In this document: in pieces, positions 41,145 to 49,961 of the stretch
How positions within the stretch are numbered: position 1 is the stretch's first letter
Layout of the letters: every line of letters begins with the position of its first letter
Assembly (NCBI GenBank): GCA_963677135.2
Contig: CAXXLS010000004.1
Location: 1 to 64,000 of the forward strand
DNA from: Seleniibacterium sp963677135
GTDB taxonomy: Bacteria; Desulfobacterota; Desulfuromonadia; Desulfuromonadales; Geopsychrobacteraceae
Direction: 5' to 3'
DNA length: 64,000 bases
Notes under the pieces: model-generated
Told to the model about the DNA's origin: nothing
The model's database searches: none
Seen by the model: the letters and a program-made list of their open reading frames with translations, nothing else
Made by a program: the position numbers and the translations under genes

Positions 41145-41160
41145 TGCAGACTCTGTACCA
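41145..41160 (-). promoter_or_regulatory. Sigma54 promoter of glnK2-amtB2
   Basis: On the minus strand TGGTACAGAGTCTGCA fits the consensus except T for C at one position; GG and GC are at the right spacing. The start would be near 41133, 130 bases before glnK2. Confidence 0.75.
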
Positions 41161-41253
41161 ATCGCAAAGCTCCATTTTTCGGGAATTCGTGCCGGAATTT
41201 CTGTTTGCCATGACGCAAAAATATACAGAAAAGGTAAAAATCGCTTAAAAATT

Positions 41254-41298
41254 AATCACTGCGGAAAAGGCGCCCTTCTCTTCAGGGCGGCAGTGATT
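41254..41298. terminator. Terminator downstream of the histidine kinase gene
   Basis: Nested stems AATCACTGC/GCAGTGATT and CGCCCT/AGGGCG are flanked by T-rich sequence on both sides (TTTTTTT on the plus, TTAATTTTT on the minus strand). It isolates the kinase gene from the glnK2 promoter. Confidence 0.82.
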
Positions 41299-41418
41299 TT
41301 TTTAAATGGCCCCGTTCGGGATGCTGATGATTTATTCAGCACCAGCCTTGGGGGGGGATTAAAAAGTACTATTGAGGCGGTTTTGGTCACGCGCTGTTCC
41401 CGGTCGGCCGGCGCTTTT

Positions 41419-42993
41419 TTATATCTCGATATTCTTTTCCGGGAGGAATATTTCAAAACAGCTTCCCCGATCCGGCGCGGCGGTGACTTTCAGATGACCT
41501 TCGTATTCGGCGACGATCTTACGGCACAGGTACAGGCCGAGACCGGTGCCGGTCCCGTCTTTGCGAGCCGTGAAGAACGGTTCGAAAATCTGTTCTTTGA
41601 GTTTCTCGGGAATGCCCGGGCCGTTGTCGAAAAAACGGATATATATTCCGTCCCCTTTTGCATACCCGGTGGTAATCCTGATGGTACCGCCGTGCCCCAT
41701 GGCCTGGATGGCATTGAGAATCAGGTTGATGAAGATCTGCTTGAACCTGTTGTTGTCGATGTTCGCCAAAGGCAGGGGGGACAGCTCATGGGTTGCCGTC
41801 GTCTGGGTTTTATTGATTTCATAGCGCAGCAGCTTGAGGATGTTGGCGATGGTGTCGTTAAGGTTGGTAAGCTTTTTTCTCCCCTCCTGGGAGCCGGAGT
41901 AGGACAGCAGCTCCGAGGTCAGGCTCATCAGCCTTTCGACTTCGGTATCGATCCGTTCCAGCAGTTCCTGCTGGTCGGCATTGTAACCGTCTTCCGCCAG
42001 CAGCAGCTCGCAGGCGTAGCTGATAACCGACAGGGGGTTGTTTATTTCGTGGGCGATTCCGGCACTCATGCGCCCCACTTCCGCCAGCTTTTCAGATTGA
42101 ATGGTTTGGGCGAGAAGCTGTTCGAATTCGGTGATGTCCTCAACCACAACCACCGCCCCGACGGTTTTGCCCCCTTCCTTCAGCGGTGCCAGGAATCTTT
42201 TCTGGAGCCGGTTCTCTCCGGTCTGCCCGCGATGCAGCAGCCTCAGTTTCTGAGCTTCTCCATCTTTGAGGACGGCGCGCAGACGTTCCGCGATGCCTTC
42301 GTCTTCCAGGGTGGGGAACAGCTCGGGCAGGGACAGTCCGATGGCCTTGCCGGCAGGGATCCGGCTCATTCTGGCCATCCCTTCGTTCCATGAGGTGATG
42401 CGCATGTTTTTATCGATGGTATAGACGCCGATGCTGATGCTCGAGAGGATCTGCCGGTTGAGATTGTGCAGGGTTTCTTTTTCCCGGTTGGCCTTGCACA
42501 GATCGCGGTACAGGCGCGCGTTGTCAATGGCGATCGCCGCCTGGCCGGCCAGAATGGACAGGGCGTCGCTGTCGTTGGCATCAAAGGCTTCTTCCTGGGG
42601 ACTTTCAACGTTGAAGACGCCGATAATCCGATCCCGGGCGATGAGGGGGACGGCAAGTTCGGATCCGGCAGCTTCAATGCCGGGAATATAATCGAGGGAT
42701 TGCTTGACGCTCCGAATCAGGTAGGGGCGGCCGTATTTTGCGGCCTTGCCCATGATTCCCTCTCCCAGGGGAATCGGTTTTTCAACGGCAGTCTGCTGGT
42801 AACCGAAAGAGGCCACGGCTTCGAGTTGTTGCCCATCGTCACTGAGCAGGCGGATGATGGCATTTTCAAAATGAAAGACGTCACGGGAGATTTCGAGAAT
42901 CCGGGACAGCAGGTGGTCAATGTCGGTGATGGCAGCCAGTTCTTTGCCGACATCAAGCAATGCCCGGAATAGTTTCTGGTTCTGATCAGTCAT
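41419..42993 (-). CDS. GAF-PAS sensor histidine kinase (candidate GnfK-like partner)
   Basis: A 524-residue soluble kinase without membrane segments. A GAF domain spans about residues 23-160 (ENAIIRLLSDDGQQLEAVASFGY ... VESPQEEAFDANDSDALSILAGQAAIAIDNARLY) and a PAS domain 178-290. The HisKA segment has H315 in SAGIAHEINNPLSV, and a HATPase_c domain has NLILNAIQAM, FFDNGPGIPE and GTGTGLGLYLC. No receiver domain is attached. Its position beside glnK2 and within the regulator island makes it a candidate cognate of the ANTAR response regulator; that pairing is inference. Confidence 0.88.
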   Translation of the reverse strand: MTDQNQKLFRALLDVGKELAAITDIDHLLSRILEISRDVFHFENAIIRLLSDDGQQLEAVASFGYQQTAVEKPIPLGEGIMGKAAKYGRPYLIRSVKQSLDYIPGIEAAGSELAVPLIARDRIIGVFNVESPQEEAFDANDSDALSILAGQAAIAIDNARLYRDLCKANREKETLHNLNRQILSSISIGVYTIDKNMRITSWNEGMARMSRIPAGKAIGLSLPELFPTLEDEGIAERLRAVLKDGEAQKLRLLHRGQTGENRLQKRFLAPLKEGGKTVGAVVVVEDITEFEQLLAQTIQSEKLAEVGRMSAGIAHEINNPLSVISYACELLLAEDGYNADQQELLERIDTEVERLMSLTSELLSYSGSQEGRKKLTNLNDTIANILKLLRYEINKTQTTATHELSPLPLANIDNNRFKQIFINLILNAIQAMGHGGTIRITTGYAKGDGIYIRFFDNGPGIPEKLKEQIFEPFFTARKDGTGTGLGLYLCRKIVAEYEGHLKVTAAPDRGSCFEIFLPEKNIEI

Positions 42994-43186
42994 TGTTCAG
43001 TAACTCATTTCATTGGTAACGGCGGATTTTATGACATGGGATTACCTTCTGTCATGCAAGCACGGACAGTGCCAAAAATTGATCCGGATCGGCCCGCCCG
43101 GAATTTTTATTGGCTTGGTTTCTGCAGAATAAACCCGGATAAGCCACGTCATTTTCTACCAACCACGCTGAAAAGAGGGTCAATCT

Positions 43187-44941
43187 ATGTCTCTGAACCA
43201 ACGGCTAGAGGAGAGTCAACCCTTTGAACTTCTAAGGTCCAGGCTGGAAAAGATCTACGCCCCTGACGTTGTTTCTCCCCTGGCAGCACGGCTTGCCAAG
43301 GAACTGGAACAGTTCAGAAAAGGCTACCAGGGAGCGGTTCGGGAGCGTCTCTGGGATCAGGAAGACGTCCTCCTGATCACCTACGGTGACTCGATCCGGC
43401 AGGATCAGCAGCTTCCCTTGCGGACATTGTGCCAATTTCTTAGGCAACGGCTGCACGGGTTTGTCAATATTGTGCACATTTTGCCGTTTTTCCCCTACAG
43501 CTCTGATGATGGTTTCGCGGTGATCGACTACAACCGGGTCAACCCCCTGCTGGGTGACTGGGACGATGTCGAGCGGATCCATCAGTCTTTCGACCTGATG
43601 TTTGACCTGGTGATCAATCATGTCTCAAGTCAGCATGACTGGTTCTGCCAGTTCATCGAGGACGCGCCACCCGGCCGCGATTATTTCATTACCCCGCCGG
43701 AGGATGCCGATCTGAACAAGGTGGTCAGGCCCAGGGAATCGCCTCTGCTGACTCCCGTCGCAACGGCGGCCGGCAAGAAAAATGTCTGGACCACCTTCAG
43801 CGCCGACCAGGTCGATGTCAATTTCGCCAACCCGGATGTTCTGGTCGAGTATGTCCGTATCCTGCTGAACTACCTGGCGCATGGCGCGCGCCTGGTCAGG
43901 CTGGATGCCATTGCGTTCCTGTGGAAAGAGTACGGCACCAGCTGCATGAGTCTGCCTCAGACCCATGAAGCCGTGCGCTTGCTGCGCGACCTGATGAGTC
44001 ATGCCGTCCCGCAAAGCGTCCTGCTGACCGAAACCAATGTTCCGCATCAGCAGAATATCAGTTATTTCGGGGACAGTGACGAGGCTCACATGGTCTATCA
44101 GTTCAGCCTGGCGCCGCTGCTGCTGCACAGTCTGTACCGGGGGAACGCCCGCTACCTGAACGATTGGGCCAGGACCTGCTGCCTGACTCCGCCGGGATGC
44201 ACGTTCCTCAACTTTACGGCGTCTCATGACGGCATCGGTATGCGGCCCCTGGAAGGGCTTCTCCCCCAGGGGGAGATCGATCTGCTTCTGAACGGGATGG
44301 AGAAGTTCGGCGGTATGATCAGCTACCGGACCAGCAACGACGGCACGAAAAGCGCCTACGAAATCAATATCACCTATTTTGATGCCCTCAAGGGGACCTG
44401 GATCGGGGAAGACAGCTGGCAGGTCGCCCGCTTTCTGCTTGCCCAGACCCTGATGCTGGGATTGCGGGGGGTGCCCGCCTTTTATATCCACAGCCTGCTC
44501 GCGACTCCCAACGACTATGAGGGAGTTGAGAAGGGCGGCCGGGCCCGCCTGATCAATCGCCACCGCTGGGATCTGGAGAAGCTCGAACCTATGCTGGGCG
44601 AATTTGAAACACCTCAGGCGATCGTCTTCAATGAATTACGGCGCCGGATAAAAATTCGCAAACAGCAGAAAGCATTTCACCCGGACGCCAAACAGCAGAT
44701 CATCCATCTCGGTGACCAGATCTGCGGTTTCTGGCGGACCAGTCTCGATGGCCGGGAAAAAATACTCTGTATCCACAATATGACCGACAAACTGCTGCCT
44801 CTCTACCTGAAGGGGCCTCTGGAGGAGAGCCTGTCAGGACTCTGGCTGGGGCTGTTGACAGGGGAGGAGGTCAACGGGCTGCAGGACCTGGTCCAGCTGC
44901 CGCCCTATCAGGTCCTGTGGCTGAAAAAGGTTGAGGAATAG
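43187..44941 (+). CDS. GH13_18 sucrose-phosphorylase-like enzyme, probable glucosylglycerate phosphorylase
   Basis: A 584-residue cytoplasmic glycoside hydrolase family 13 protein. Conserved regions are VHILPFFPYSSDDGFAVIDY, DLVINHVSSQH, ARLVRLDAIAF (nucleophile Asp), LLTETNVP (acid/base Glu) and FTASHDGIGM. The family includes sucrose phosphorylase and glucosylglycerate phosphorylase. Because the neighbouring convergent genes encode glucosyl-3-phosphoglycerate synthase and its phosphatase, I infer it releases glucose-1-phosphate from glucosylglycerate. Sucrose phosphorylase is the main alternative. Confidence 0.8.
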   Translation: MSLNQRLEESQPFELLRSRLEKIYAPDVVSPLAARLAKELEQFRKGYQGAVRERLWDQEDVLLITYGDSIRQDQQLPLRTLCQFLRQRLHGFVNIVHILPFFPYSSDDGFAVIDYNRVNPLLGDWDDVERIHQSFDLMFDLVINHVSSQHDWFCQFIEDAPPGRDYFITPPEDADLNKVVRPRESPLLTPVATAAGKKNVWTTFSADQVDVNFANPDVLVEYVRILLNYLAHGARLVRLDAIAFLWKEYGTSCMSLPQTHEAVRLLRDLMSHAVPQSVLLTETNVPHQQNISYFGDSDEAHMVYQFSLAPLLLHSLYRGNARYLNDWARTCCLTPPGCTFLNFTASHDGIGMRPLEGLLPQGEIDLLLNGMEKFGGMISYRTSNDGTKSAYEINITYFDALKGTWIGEDSWQVARFLLAQTLMLGLRGVPAFYIHSLLATPNDYEGVEKGGRARLINRHRWDLEKLEPMLGEFETPQAIVFNELRRRIKIRKQQKAFHPDAKQQIIHLGDQICGFWRTSLDGREKILCIHNMTDKLLPLYLKGPLEESLSGLWLGLLTGEEVNGLQDLVQLPPYQVLWLKKVEE

Positions 44942-45020
44942 GGTGGTTGTGAAGCGGGAATTGTGAAGGGTGAGCGGCAGGCGGGAGAACCCGGCTTGCC
45001 GCTTCACGTTTACCGCTCTC

Positions 45021-46233
45021 TTAGCCTTTATTATCCTCCTCTACCGCTTCGTAGATATGGTCCAGAATGTCGGGAATGGCGCTGATAACCCGGTTCCAGC
45101 TCGGCATGAAGGGGGTTTCCATCGGGTTGTTGATGAACACGTCTCCGGCCCGGACGATATTCTCGGCGAACAGTTCGACCGCTTTTTCTTCTTTGTGCCG
45201 GTCGATTTTGAGGCCGTTGATCATGGCGTCATCGTAGAAACGCTGTACGAAGTCGAGGGCGGTCCGGTAATAGGTGGCTTTGAGGCTGCGGAAGGTCTCC
45301 ATGGACAGGACTTCCCCTGGGTCGCCAGCTTGCGGATGATGGCCTTGGTAATGTCGGTACTCATGCGGGACAGCCCACCGCTCGGATTATCTTCCGACAG
45401 ATCCTGATGCTTGTGGTCGTAGACGTCGGCGATATCGACCTGGCAGATCCGGCTGGTGGCATAGTTCCGATACATTTCCGAGATGACGCCGATTTCCAGC
45501 CCCCAGTCACTCGGGATGCGCAGATCGTTGAGGACATCGACGCGCATGGAGAACTCGCCGGCCAGGGCGTAGCGAAAGCTGTCAAGGTAATCGAGATAAT
45601 CGGACTGGCCGACAATCTTGCGCAACGAACGGATCAGCGGGGTGACCAGGAGGCGGCAGACCCGGCCGTTGAGACTTCCGTCGGCGATGCGCGAGTAGTA
45701 GCCTTTGCAGAACTGGTAATTGAACTGGGGTTGGCGACGGGGTAGATCAGGCGGGCCAGCATGTCGCGCTTGTAGGTGACGATATCGCAGTCGTGCAGGG
45801 CCACCGCCCGGCTGCGGCCGGAGGCCAGGACGTAGCCGAAGCAGTACCAGACATTGCGCCCTTTGCCCATTTCCGTCGGGGCGAGTCCCTGGTCCGCCAG
45901 CATTTTATCGACGCTGCGCAGGCGGGGACCGTCGTTCCAGAGAATGCGGTGTTCCTGGGGCAGTTTCGAGAAGTATTCCTTGGCGTACCGGAACTGCGCT
46001 TCATCGGCACGGTCGAGGCCGATGACAATTTCCTTGAGATACGCGGCATGTTTGAGGTCATCCAGAATCGGACCGAGAGCGGGGCCTTCAAGCTCCGAAA
46101 ACAGGGACGGCAGCACCAGGCTCATGGGACTGCGGGTGGAGAACCACTCAAGTTCCTTTTCCAGTTCTTCAAGGGGTCTCCTGGTCAGATTGTGCAGGGT
46201 GGTGATGACACCATTCTGAAAAAAATCAGCCAT
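45021..46233 (-). pseudogene. gpgS: Glucosyl-3-phosphoglycerate synthase, interrupted by two frameshifts
   Basis: Three overlapping frames together encode a GT81-type glycosyltransferase of about 400 residues that joins UDP-glucose (or similar donor) to 3-phosphoglycerate. The first (from 46233) runs MADFFQNGVITTLHNL ... KEIVIGLDRADEAQF ... VALHDCDIVTY (metal-binding) to YPVANP. The second continues QFNYQFCKGYYSRIADG ... DWGLEIGVISE; the third ends ...YEAVEEDNKG. The breaks fall near 45731 (a C missing in CCCC) and 45320 (a G missing in GGGG). Both are one-base losses in homopolymers and the protein is otherwise well conserved, so sequencing error is as likely as true loss. It overlaps gpgP by 8 bases. 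Confidence 0.82.
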
Positions 46234-47047
46234 GATCGGCTCCTTTATCGGTATAGAGTAACAGGATATCGTGAATTGCGCGGTTCCAGCCGGCCGGGCC
46301 GGGCTCTTTGGCGTGAAGAATCTTGCCGCAGCGGGGTTCCGGGGCGACGCCGCTCCGGGAGGGGATTATAACCGCCAGGTCGGCGGCTTCCATCATGGCG
46401 CGATCATTGGGTCCGTCACCGAGGGCGATGCTGAACCAGTTGTGCCCGGGAAAGTGGTCACGATAATATTTCGTCAGCCAGAGGACAGCGGTTCCCTTGT
46501 CGGCTGTCCGGTCGAGGATATGGTAGAAACGCCCGCCGCGAAGCAACTGAAGTTTCTTTGCGGCCAGGTCGTGACGGAACCGTTCCAGCGCCTCATGCGA
46601 GTCGTCCCAGCGGATCGGTTCGCTGCATAAGCGCTGCCTGGCCAGTTCCGCGGAGGATTTTGGCAGGCCTGTCTGCTCCATGACGTCCGAGACGCTGAAG
46701 TCGGAGAAGCCTTGGAACCGATAGCCCCTGTCGCGCCGCAGGCGATGCACCAGATCGATCAGTTCCGGGTACTCCCTGCCAAAAAAATGGGCAGATTCGC
46801 CATTGACCGTCTCCCTCTCCGGCAGAATGATACCGGCCCCGTTTTCCACGATGTAAGGGGTGGTCAGGGCCAGCTCCCGGTGCAGTTCCCTGACTTCTGC
46901 GGCGGTTTTGCTGGTACAGATAATGACAGGAATTTCATGCTGTTTGAGCATTCTCAGGGCCGGAAGAGCGGCATCCCAGCGATAGGTGTGGTGGTCGAGC
47001 AGAGTGCCATCGAGGTCGGTAAAGATAATCAGGTTTTGTCGGTACAT
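46226..47047 (-). CDS. HAD-family glucosyl/mannosyl-3-phosphoglycerate phosphatase
   Basis: A 273-residue HAD phosphatase of the MpgP type: IIFTDLDGTLLDH (nucleophile and acid Asp), ICTSKTAAEV, the cap segment GFSDFSVSDVMEQTGL and ALGDGPNDRAMMEAAD. It dephosphorylates glucosyl-3-phosphoglycerate (or the mannosyl analogue) to the compatible solute. It lies directly before gpgS in one operon. Glucosyl over mannosyl substrate is inferred from the GT81 neighbour. Confidence 0.85.
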   Translation of the reverse strand: MYRQNLIIFTDLDGTLLDHHTYRWDAALPALRMLKQHEIPVIICTSKTAAEVRELHRELALTTPYIVENGAGIILPERETVNGESAHFFGREYPELIDLVHRLRRDRGYRFQGFSDFSVSDVMEQTGLPKSSAELARQRLCSEPIRWDDSHEALERFRHDLAAKKLQLLRGGRFYHILDRTADKGTAVLWLTKYYRDHFPGHNWFSIALGDGPNDRAMMEAADLAVIIPSRSGVAPEPRCGKILHAKEPGPAGWNRAIHDILLLYTDKGADHG

Positions 47048-47164
47048 GGGCCGTCTCCGTCTTTGGATGCGGAGATCTCCATTGCAAGGCGGGTGCCAGA
47101 GAGAGGCTTCTTATTCACCGGGGCAGACTTGTGAGCCTGCCCGGCCGGTCCCGGCGCTCCGCTC

Positions 47165-48445
47165 CTACTGGGCCTGCCGATAGAGCTGCTCAGGCGCCTG
47201 GGCGAGGACCTGGTGCAGGGTGACCACCTCCCCGAAAACCAGCAGCGCCGGGCGTTCGGCTTCAACGGCGGTCTGGGGCAGGTGCTCCAGGTCGGTGATC
47301 AGCACCCGCTGGTCAGGGCGTGAGGCATTGGCGATAATGGCTGCCGGAAGGCTGCCCGCAATTCCCTGCGCCATGGCCATGGCGCTGATCTCGGCGGCAA
47401 AGCTCAAACCCATGAGAACCACGGTGGTGTGATGGGGGATTTTCAGCAGGGGAAACCAGTCCGCATTGATCCGGCTGCCGGCCAGGTGGGCCGAAACCAC
47501 GGAAAGGTTGGTGGCGTATCCGCGCGCTGTCGGGGGAATCCCGGCACATGCCGGTCCGGCCAGGGCGGAACTGATCCCGCTGACGACGTCGACCCTGATC
47601 CCCCGCCTGATCAGATATTCCGCCTCTTCGGAGCCCCGGCCGAAAATGTAGGGATCGCCGCACTTGAGGCGGGCCACCCTGAGCCCCTGCAGGGCTTTCT
47701 GATAAATCAGTTCGTTGATCTGTTCCTGCTTGTAGCTGTGACATCCCTTCTGTTTGCCGACGGCGATCCTTTCGGTGCCGGGCGGAATCAGGGCGAGGAT
47801 CTCCGGAGTCAACAAGTGGTCGTAGAGGACCACGTCCTGCTGCTGAATCAGCCGGTAGGCTTTCATGGTCAGCAGGTCGGGATCTCCGGGACCGCAGCCG
47901 ATCAGGGCCACTTGGGCCAGCAGGGACTGGCAGCGGGTCGCCGTGGCACCGGTGTCGATGACCCCGGCCGCGCGCAGCTGCCTGTTCTCGCGTACCAGGT
48001 CTTCCAGTTGAGACGGAATGACGTCGGCGATTTTATCCCTGACCCGGCGACTGATAGTGGGGCTGGCGCCGTCGGTCGATACGGTGATTTTGAGATGGCC
48101 ATGGGTCAGCAGCGCGGGGAAGTGAAAATCACTGAGTTCCTGGCGGGCGCTACAGTTGAGAAGAAAATCGTATTCTTCTTTGGCCCTGACCAGCTGACAG
48201 GTAACGTCCGGGTTTCCGGTCGCATCGATCACCAGCGAGGCCTCGGCCAGGTCCTTCCTGCTGAAGGGACGTTCAGCGAATTCCACGCCAAGCTGCCTGA
48301 TCTCGGCGCTCACCGAGGTGGCGACCAGGCGGAACGCAAGGCCGTTATTTATCAGGTTCCTGGCTTTGAGCAGGGCGGCTTTCCCGCCTCCGACGACCAG
48401 GACTTTGGGTTTCGTCAGCACAATGGGAAGAGTTTCAGAGTTCAT
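47165..48445 (-). CDS. cysG: Bifunctional precorrin-2 dehydrogenase / uroporphyrinogen-III C-methyltransferase
   Basis: A 426-residue fusion. Residues 1-150 are the NAD-dependent precorrin-2 dehydrogenase (KVLVVGGGKAALLKARNLINNG, VIDATGNPDV, STDGASPTISRRVRDKI). Residues ~170-420 are SUMT (VALIGCGPGDPDLLTMKAYRLIQQQDVVLYDHLL, VARLKCGDPYIFGRGSEEAEYL, GISSALAGPACAGIPPT). Together they make sirohydrochlorin, the branch to cobalamin and sirohaem. Unlike E. coli CysG the first part is short. The gene is preceded by a cobalamin riboswitch with a terminator, so its product is tuned to B12 synthesis. Confidence 0.92.
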   Translation of the reverse strand: MNSETLPIVLTKPKVLVVGGGKAALLKARNLINNGLAFRLVATSVSAEIRQLGVEFAERPFSRKDLAEASLVIDATGNPDVTCQLVRAKEEYDFLLNCSARQELSDFHFPALLTHGHLKITVSTDGASPTISRRVRDKIADVIPSQLEDLVRENRQLRAAGVIDTGATATRCQSLLAQVALIGCGPGDPDLLTMKAYRLIQQQDVVLYDHLLTPEILALIPPGTERIAVGKQKGCHSYKQEQINELIYQKALQGLRVARLKCGDPYIFGRGSEEAEYLIRRGIRVDVVSGISSALAGPACAGIPPTARGYATNLSVVSAHLAGSRINADWFPLLKIPHHTTVVLMGLSFAAEISAMAMAQGIAGSLPAAIIANASRPDQRVLITDLEHLPQTAVEAERPALLVFGEVVTLHQVLAQAPEQLYRQAQ

Positions 48446-48516
48446 AAGGCGACCAATCCAGTGGTGAGAGGTGGGCAGAAAGGCAGCGCGGATCTGGAAG
48501 GGGCTGGTGACAGCAC

Positions 48517-48552
48517 ATAAAAAAACCGAAACCTGTCAAGCCGGTTTCGGTT
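48517..48552 (-). terminator. Expression-platform terminator of the cysG riboswitch
   Basis: A 10-bp stem AACCGAAACC/GGTTTCGGTT with a 9-nt loop, followed by a T7 tract, lies between the aptamer and the cysG start. It indicates transcriptional shut-off when cobalamin is bound. Confidence 0.9.
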
Positions 48553-48611
48553 CCCCATTTTTGCCGATTCCTGGATTCCGTCGCATCGTCCCCTGCGCAC
48601 AGAACAGTATG

Positions 48612-48840
48612 GCCGGGCAGCAGGTATTCTGACTTCCGGTTCATCCGCGGACGACGCCTTCCCGAAAAAAATTCTGTCTGAAGACCAGATCAGAAAATCA
48701 CCGGAGTCCATTTCTGGCGAGAAAGGGTCCGGATCATATTCTCAGTGGCTTGTGTCGTCGTTGTCCCCGGTTACAGCGGTGGGTCCGTCCCCGATTTGCA
48801 CGGGGTTCCCTTTCGCGTCCTTAAAGGAACTGCACCAGCA
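48612..48840 (-). promoter_or_regulatory. Cobalamin riboswitch upstream of cysG
   Basis: The minus strand carries the conserved blocks in order: GUGCAAAUCGGGGACGG, CCACCGCUGUAACCGGGG, AAGCCACUGAG, CGGGAAGGCG and the B12-box-type end CCGGAAGUCAGAAUACCUGC. The total of about 230 nt with a long peripheral extension corresponds to the full-length adenosylcobalamin class. It should repress cysG in transcription when B12 is plentiful. Confidence 0.95.
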
Positions 48841-48859
48841 TTGCTATGATTTCCGGGTC

Positions 48860-48889
48860 TGTATATGCTGATTGAGGGATGGATGTCAA
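48860..48889 (-). promoter_or_regulatory. Sigma70 promoter of the cysG riboswitch transcript
   Basis: On the minus strand a perfect TTGACA (48884-48889) is followed after 18 bases by TATACA (48860-48865), placing the start just upstream of the aptamer. Confidence 0.7.
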
Positions 48890-49117
48890 ATGTTTATTTT
48901 GTCTTAAGTTGCTTAAACTTAAAGAGTTTTCCGTTTTCTTTGCGGGTCGCTCCGAACCAGGGGCCGGTTAAGGCGAAAAATCGACCTGTCAGCCAGAAAA
49001 AAGATTTTTCAAAAAAAAAGGTCTTGCGGCCAGACCGGTTTTGGATTTTAATCGGGCCACTTTTCCCGACCTGCGAAACCTTGTCGGGCACGTGTTTTTG
49101 AATTTTACATGCGTTTA

Positions 49118-49210
49118 TAGTTAGGCAAGGGAAACAAGGAAGACGGTGAAATTCCGTCGCGGACCCGCCACTGTAACCAGGGTGTTCCTGGAAGTCAGAT
49201 ACTTGTTCCC
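49118..49210 (+). promoter_or_regulatory. Compact cobalamin riboswitch upstream of the cobU operon
   Basis: Conserved blocks GGGAAACAAGG, GACGGTGAAATTCCGTC, GGACCCGCCACTGTAACC and GGAAGTCAGATACTTGTT occur within about 95 bases. The long P6-side extension of the cysG copy is missing, so this is the short class of cobalamin riboswitch. An AACCTGT/ACAGGTT hairpin follows (49226-49257), then the terminator. Confidence 0.93.
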
Positions 49211-49281
49211 GATTGCTCTTCATAACCTGTACTTCGCGGACTGAGCTTACAGGTTATCCAAAATACCAGTGGATTGAATAC

Positions 49282-49320
49282 GGAATCCCGGAGTCTTTTG
49301 CAGGCTTCGGGATTCCTTTT
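49282..49320 (+). terminator. Expression-platform terminator of the cobU riboswitch
   Basis: A 9-bp stem GGAATCCCG/CGGGATTCC followed by TTTT lies 40 bases before cobU. Confidence 0.85.
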
Positions 49321-49358
49321 GGAATGGAAAGAAAGGTCCGCAGAATGAGGAATTCTGA

Positions 49359-49940
49359 TTGTCTACCGAACGGCCGAAACCAAAAGAACAACGCCTGGTC
49401 TATATCAGCGGGGGCTGCCGGAGCGGCAAGAGCTCTTATGCCCAGCAGCTTGCTGAAAGCCTTCCGGGGCGACGCGCCTACCTGGCAACATGTCCGCGCA
49501 TCGATGTGGAGATGGATCACCGAATCCTCCTGCACCAGCGCCAGCGCGACGGACGCGGTTGGGACACCATCGAAGAACCGCTGGCGCTGGACCAAGCTCT
49601 ACTGAAAGCAGCAGCTTTTAATGTTATCCTCATCGATTGCCTGACCCTCTGGGTCAATAACCTGCTGTATGCCGCCCGGCAGCGTCAGCAGGATCTCACC
49701 GAAGCCGATATCGCTTTCCGCTGCCGTCATTTCCTCGCGGCCTGCCGCCAGTTCCAGGGCACCATTATCGTCGTCAGCAATGAAGTCGGAATGGGACTGG
49801 TCCCCGAAGATTCCCTGTCTCGCCGTTACCGTGACCTGATCGGTCGCTGTAACCAGCTGGTCGCCCAGGCGGCCGACGAAGCCATCTTCATGGTTTCCGG
49901 ACTGCCCCTCAATCTCAAGCCCCAGCCAGATCGCGGCTGA
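49359..49940 (+). CDS. cobU: Adenosylcobinamide kinase / adenosylcobinamide-phosphate guanylyltransferase
   Basis: CobU phosphorylates adenosylcobinamide and attaches GMP in the nucleotide-loop pathway. The 193-residue protein has the P-loop ISGGCRSGKSSYAQQLAE, YLATCPRIDVEMDHRILLHQRQR (catalytic His region), ILIDCLTLWVNNLL and VSNEVGMGLVPED. Translation starts at TTG with GAGGAA upstream. It is the first gene after the compact cobalamin riboswitch. Confidence 0.94.
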   Translation: MSTERPKPKEQRLVYISGGCRSGKSSYAQQLAESLPGRRAYLATCPRIDVEMDHRILLHQRQRDGRGWDTIEEPLALDQALLKAAAFNVILIDCLTLWVNNLLYAARQRQQDLTEADIAFRCRHFLAACRQFQGTIIVVSNEVGMGLVPEDSLSRRYRDLIGRCNQLVAQAADEAIFMVSGLPLNLKPQPDRG

Positions 49941-49961
49941 GTGCCCACTATGGAGCCTCTC

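Noticed and set aside
45221..45760. Programmed frameshifting in gpgS
   Set aside because: The breaks lie at plain C and G runs without slippery heptamers or a downstream stimulator, and the same kind of break recurs in unrelated genes at the right end.
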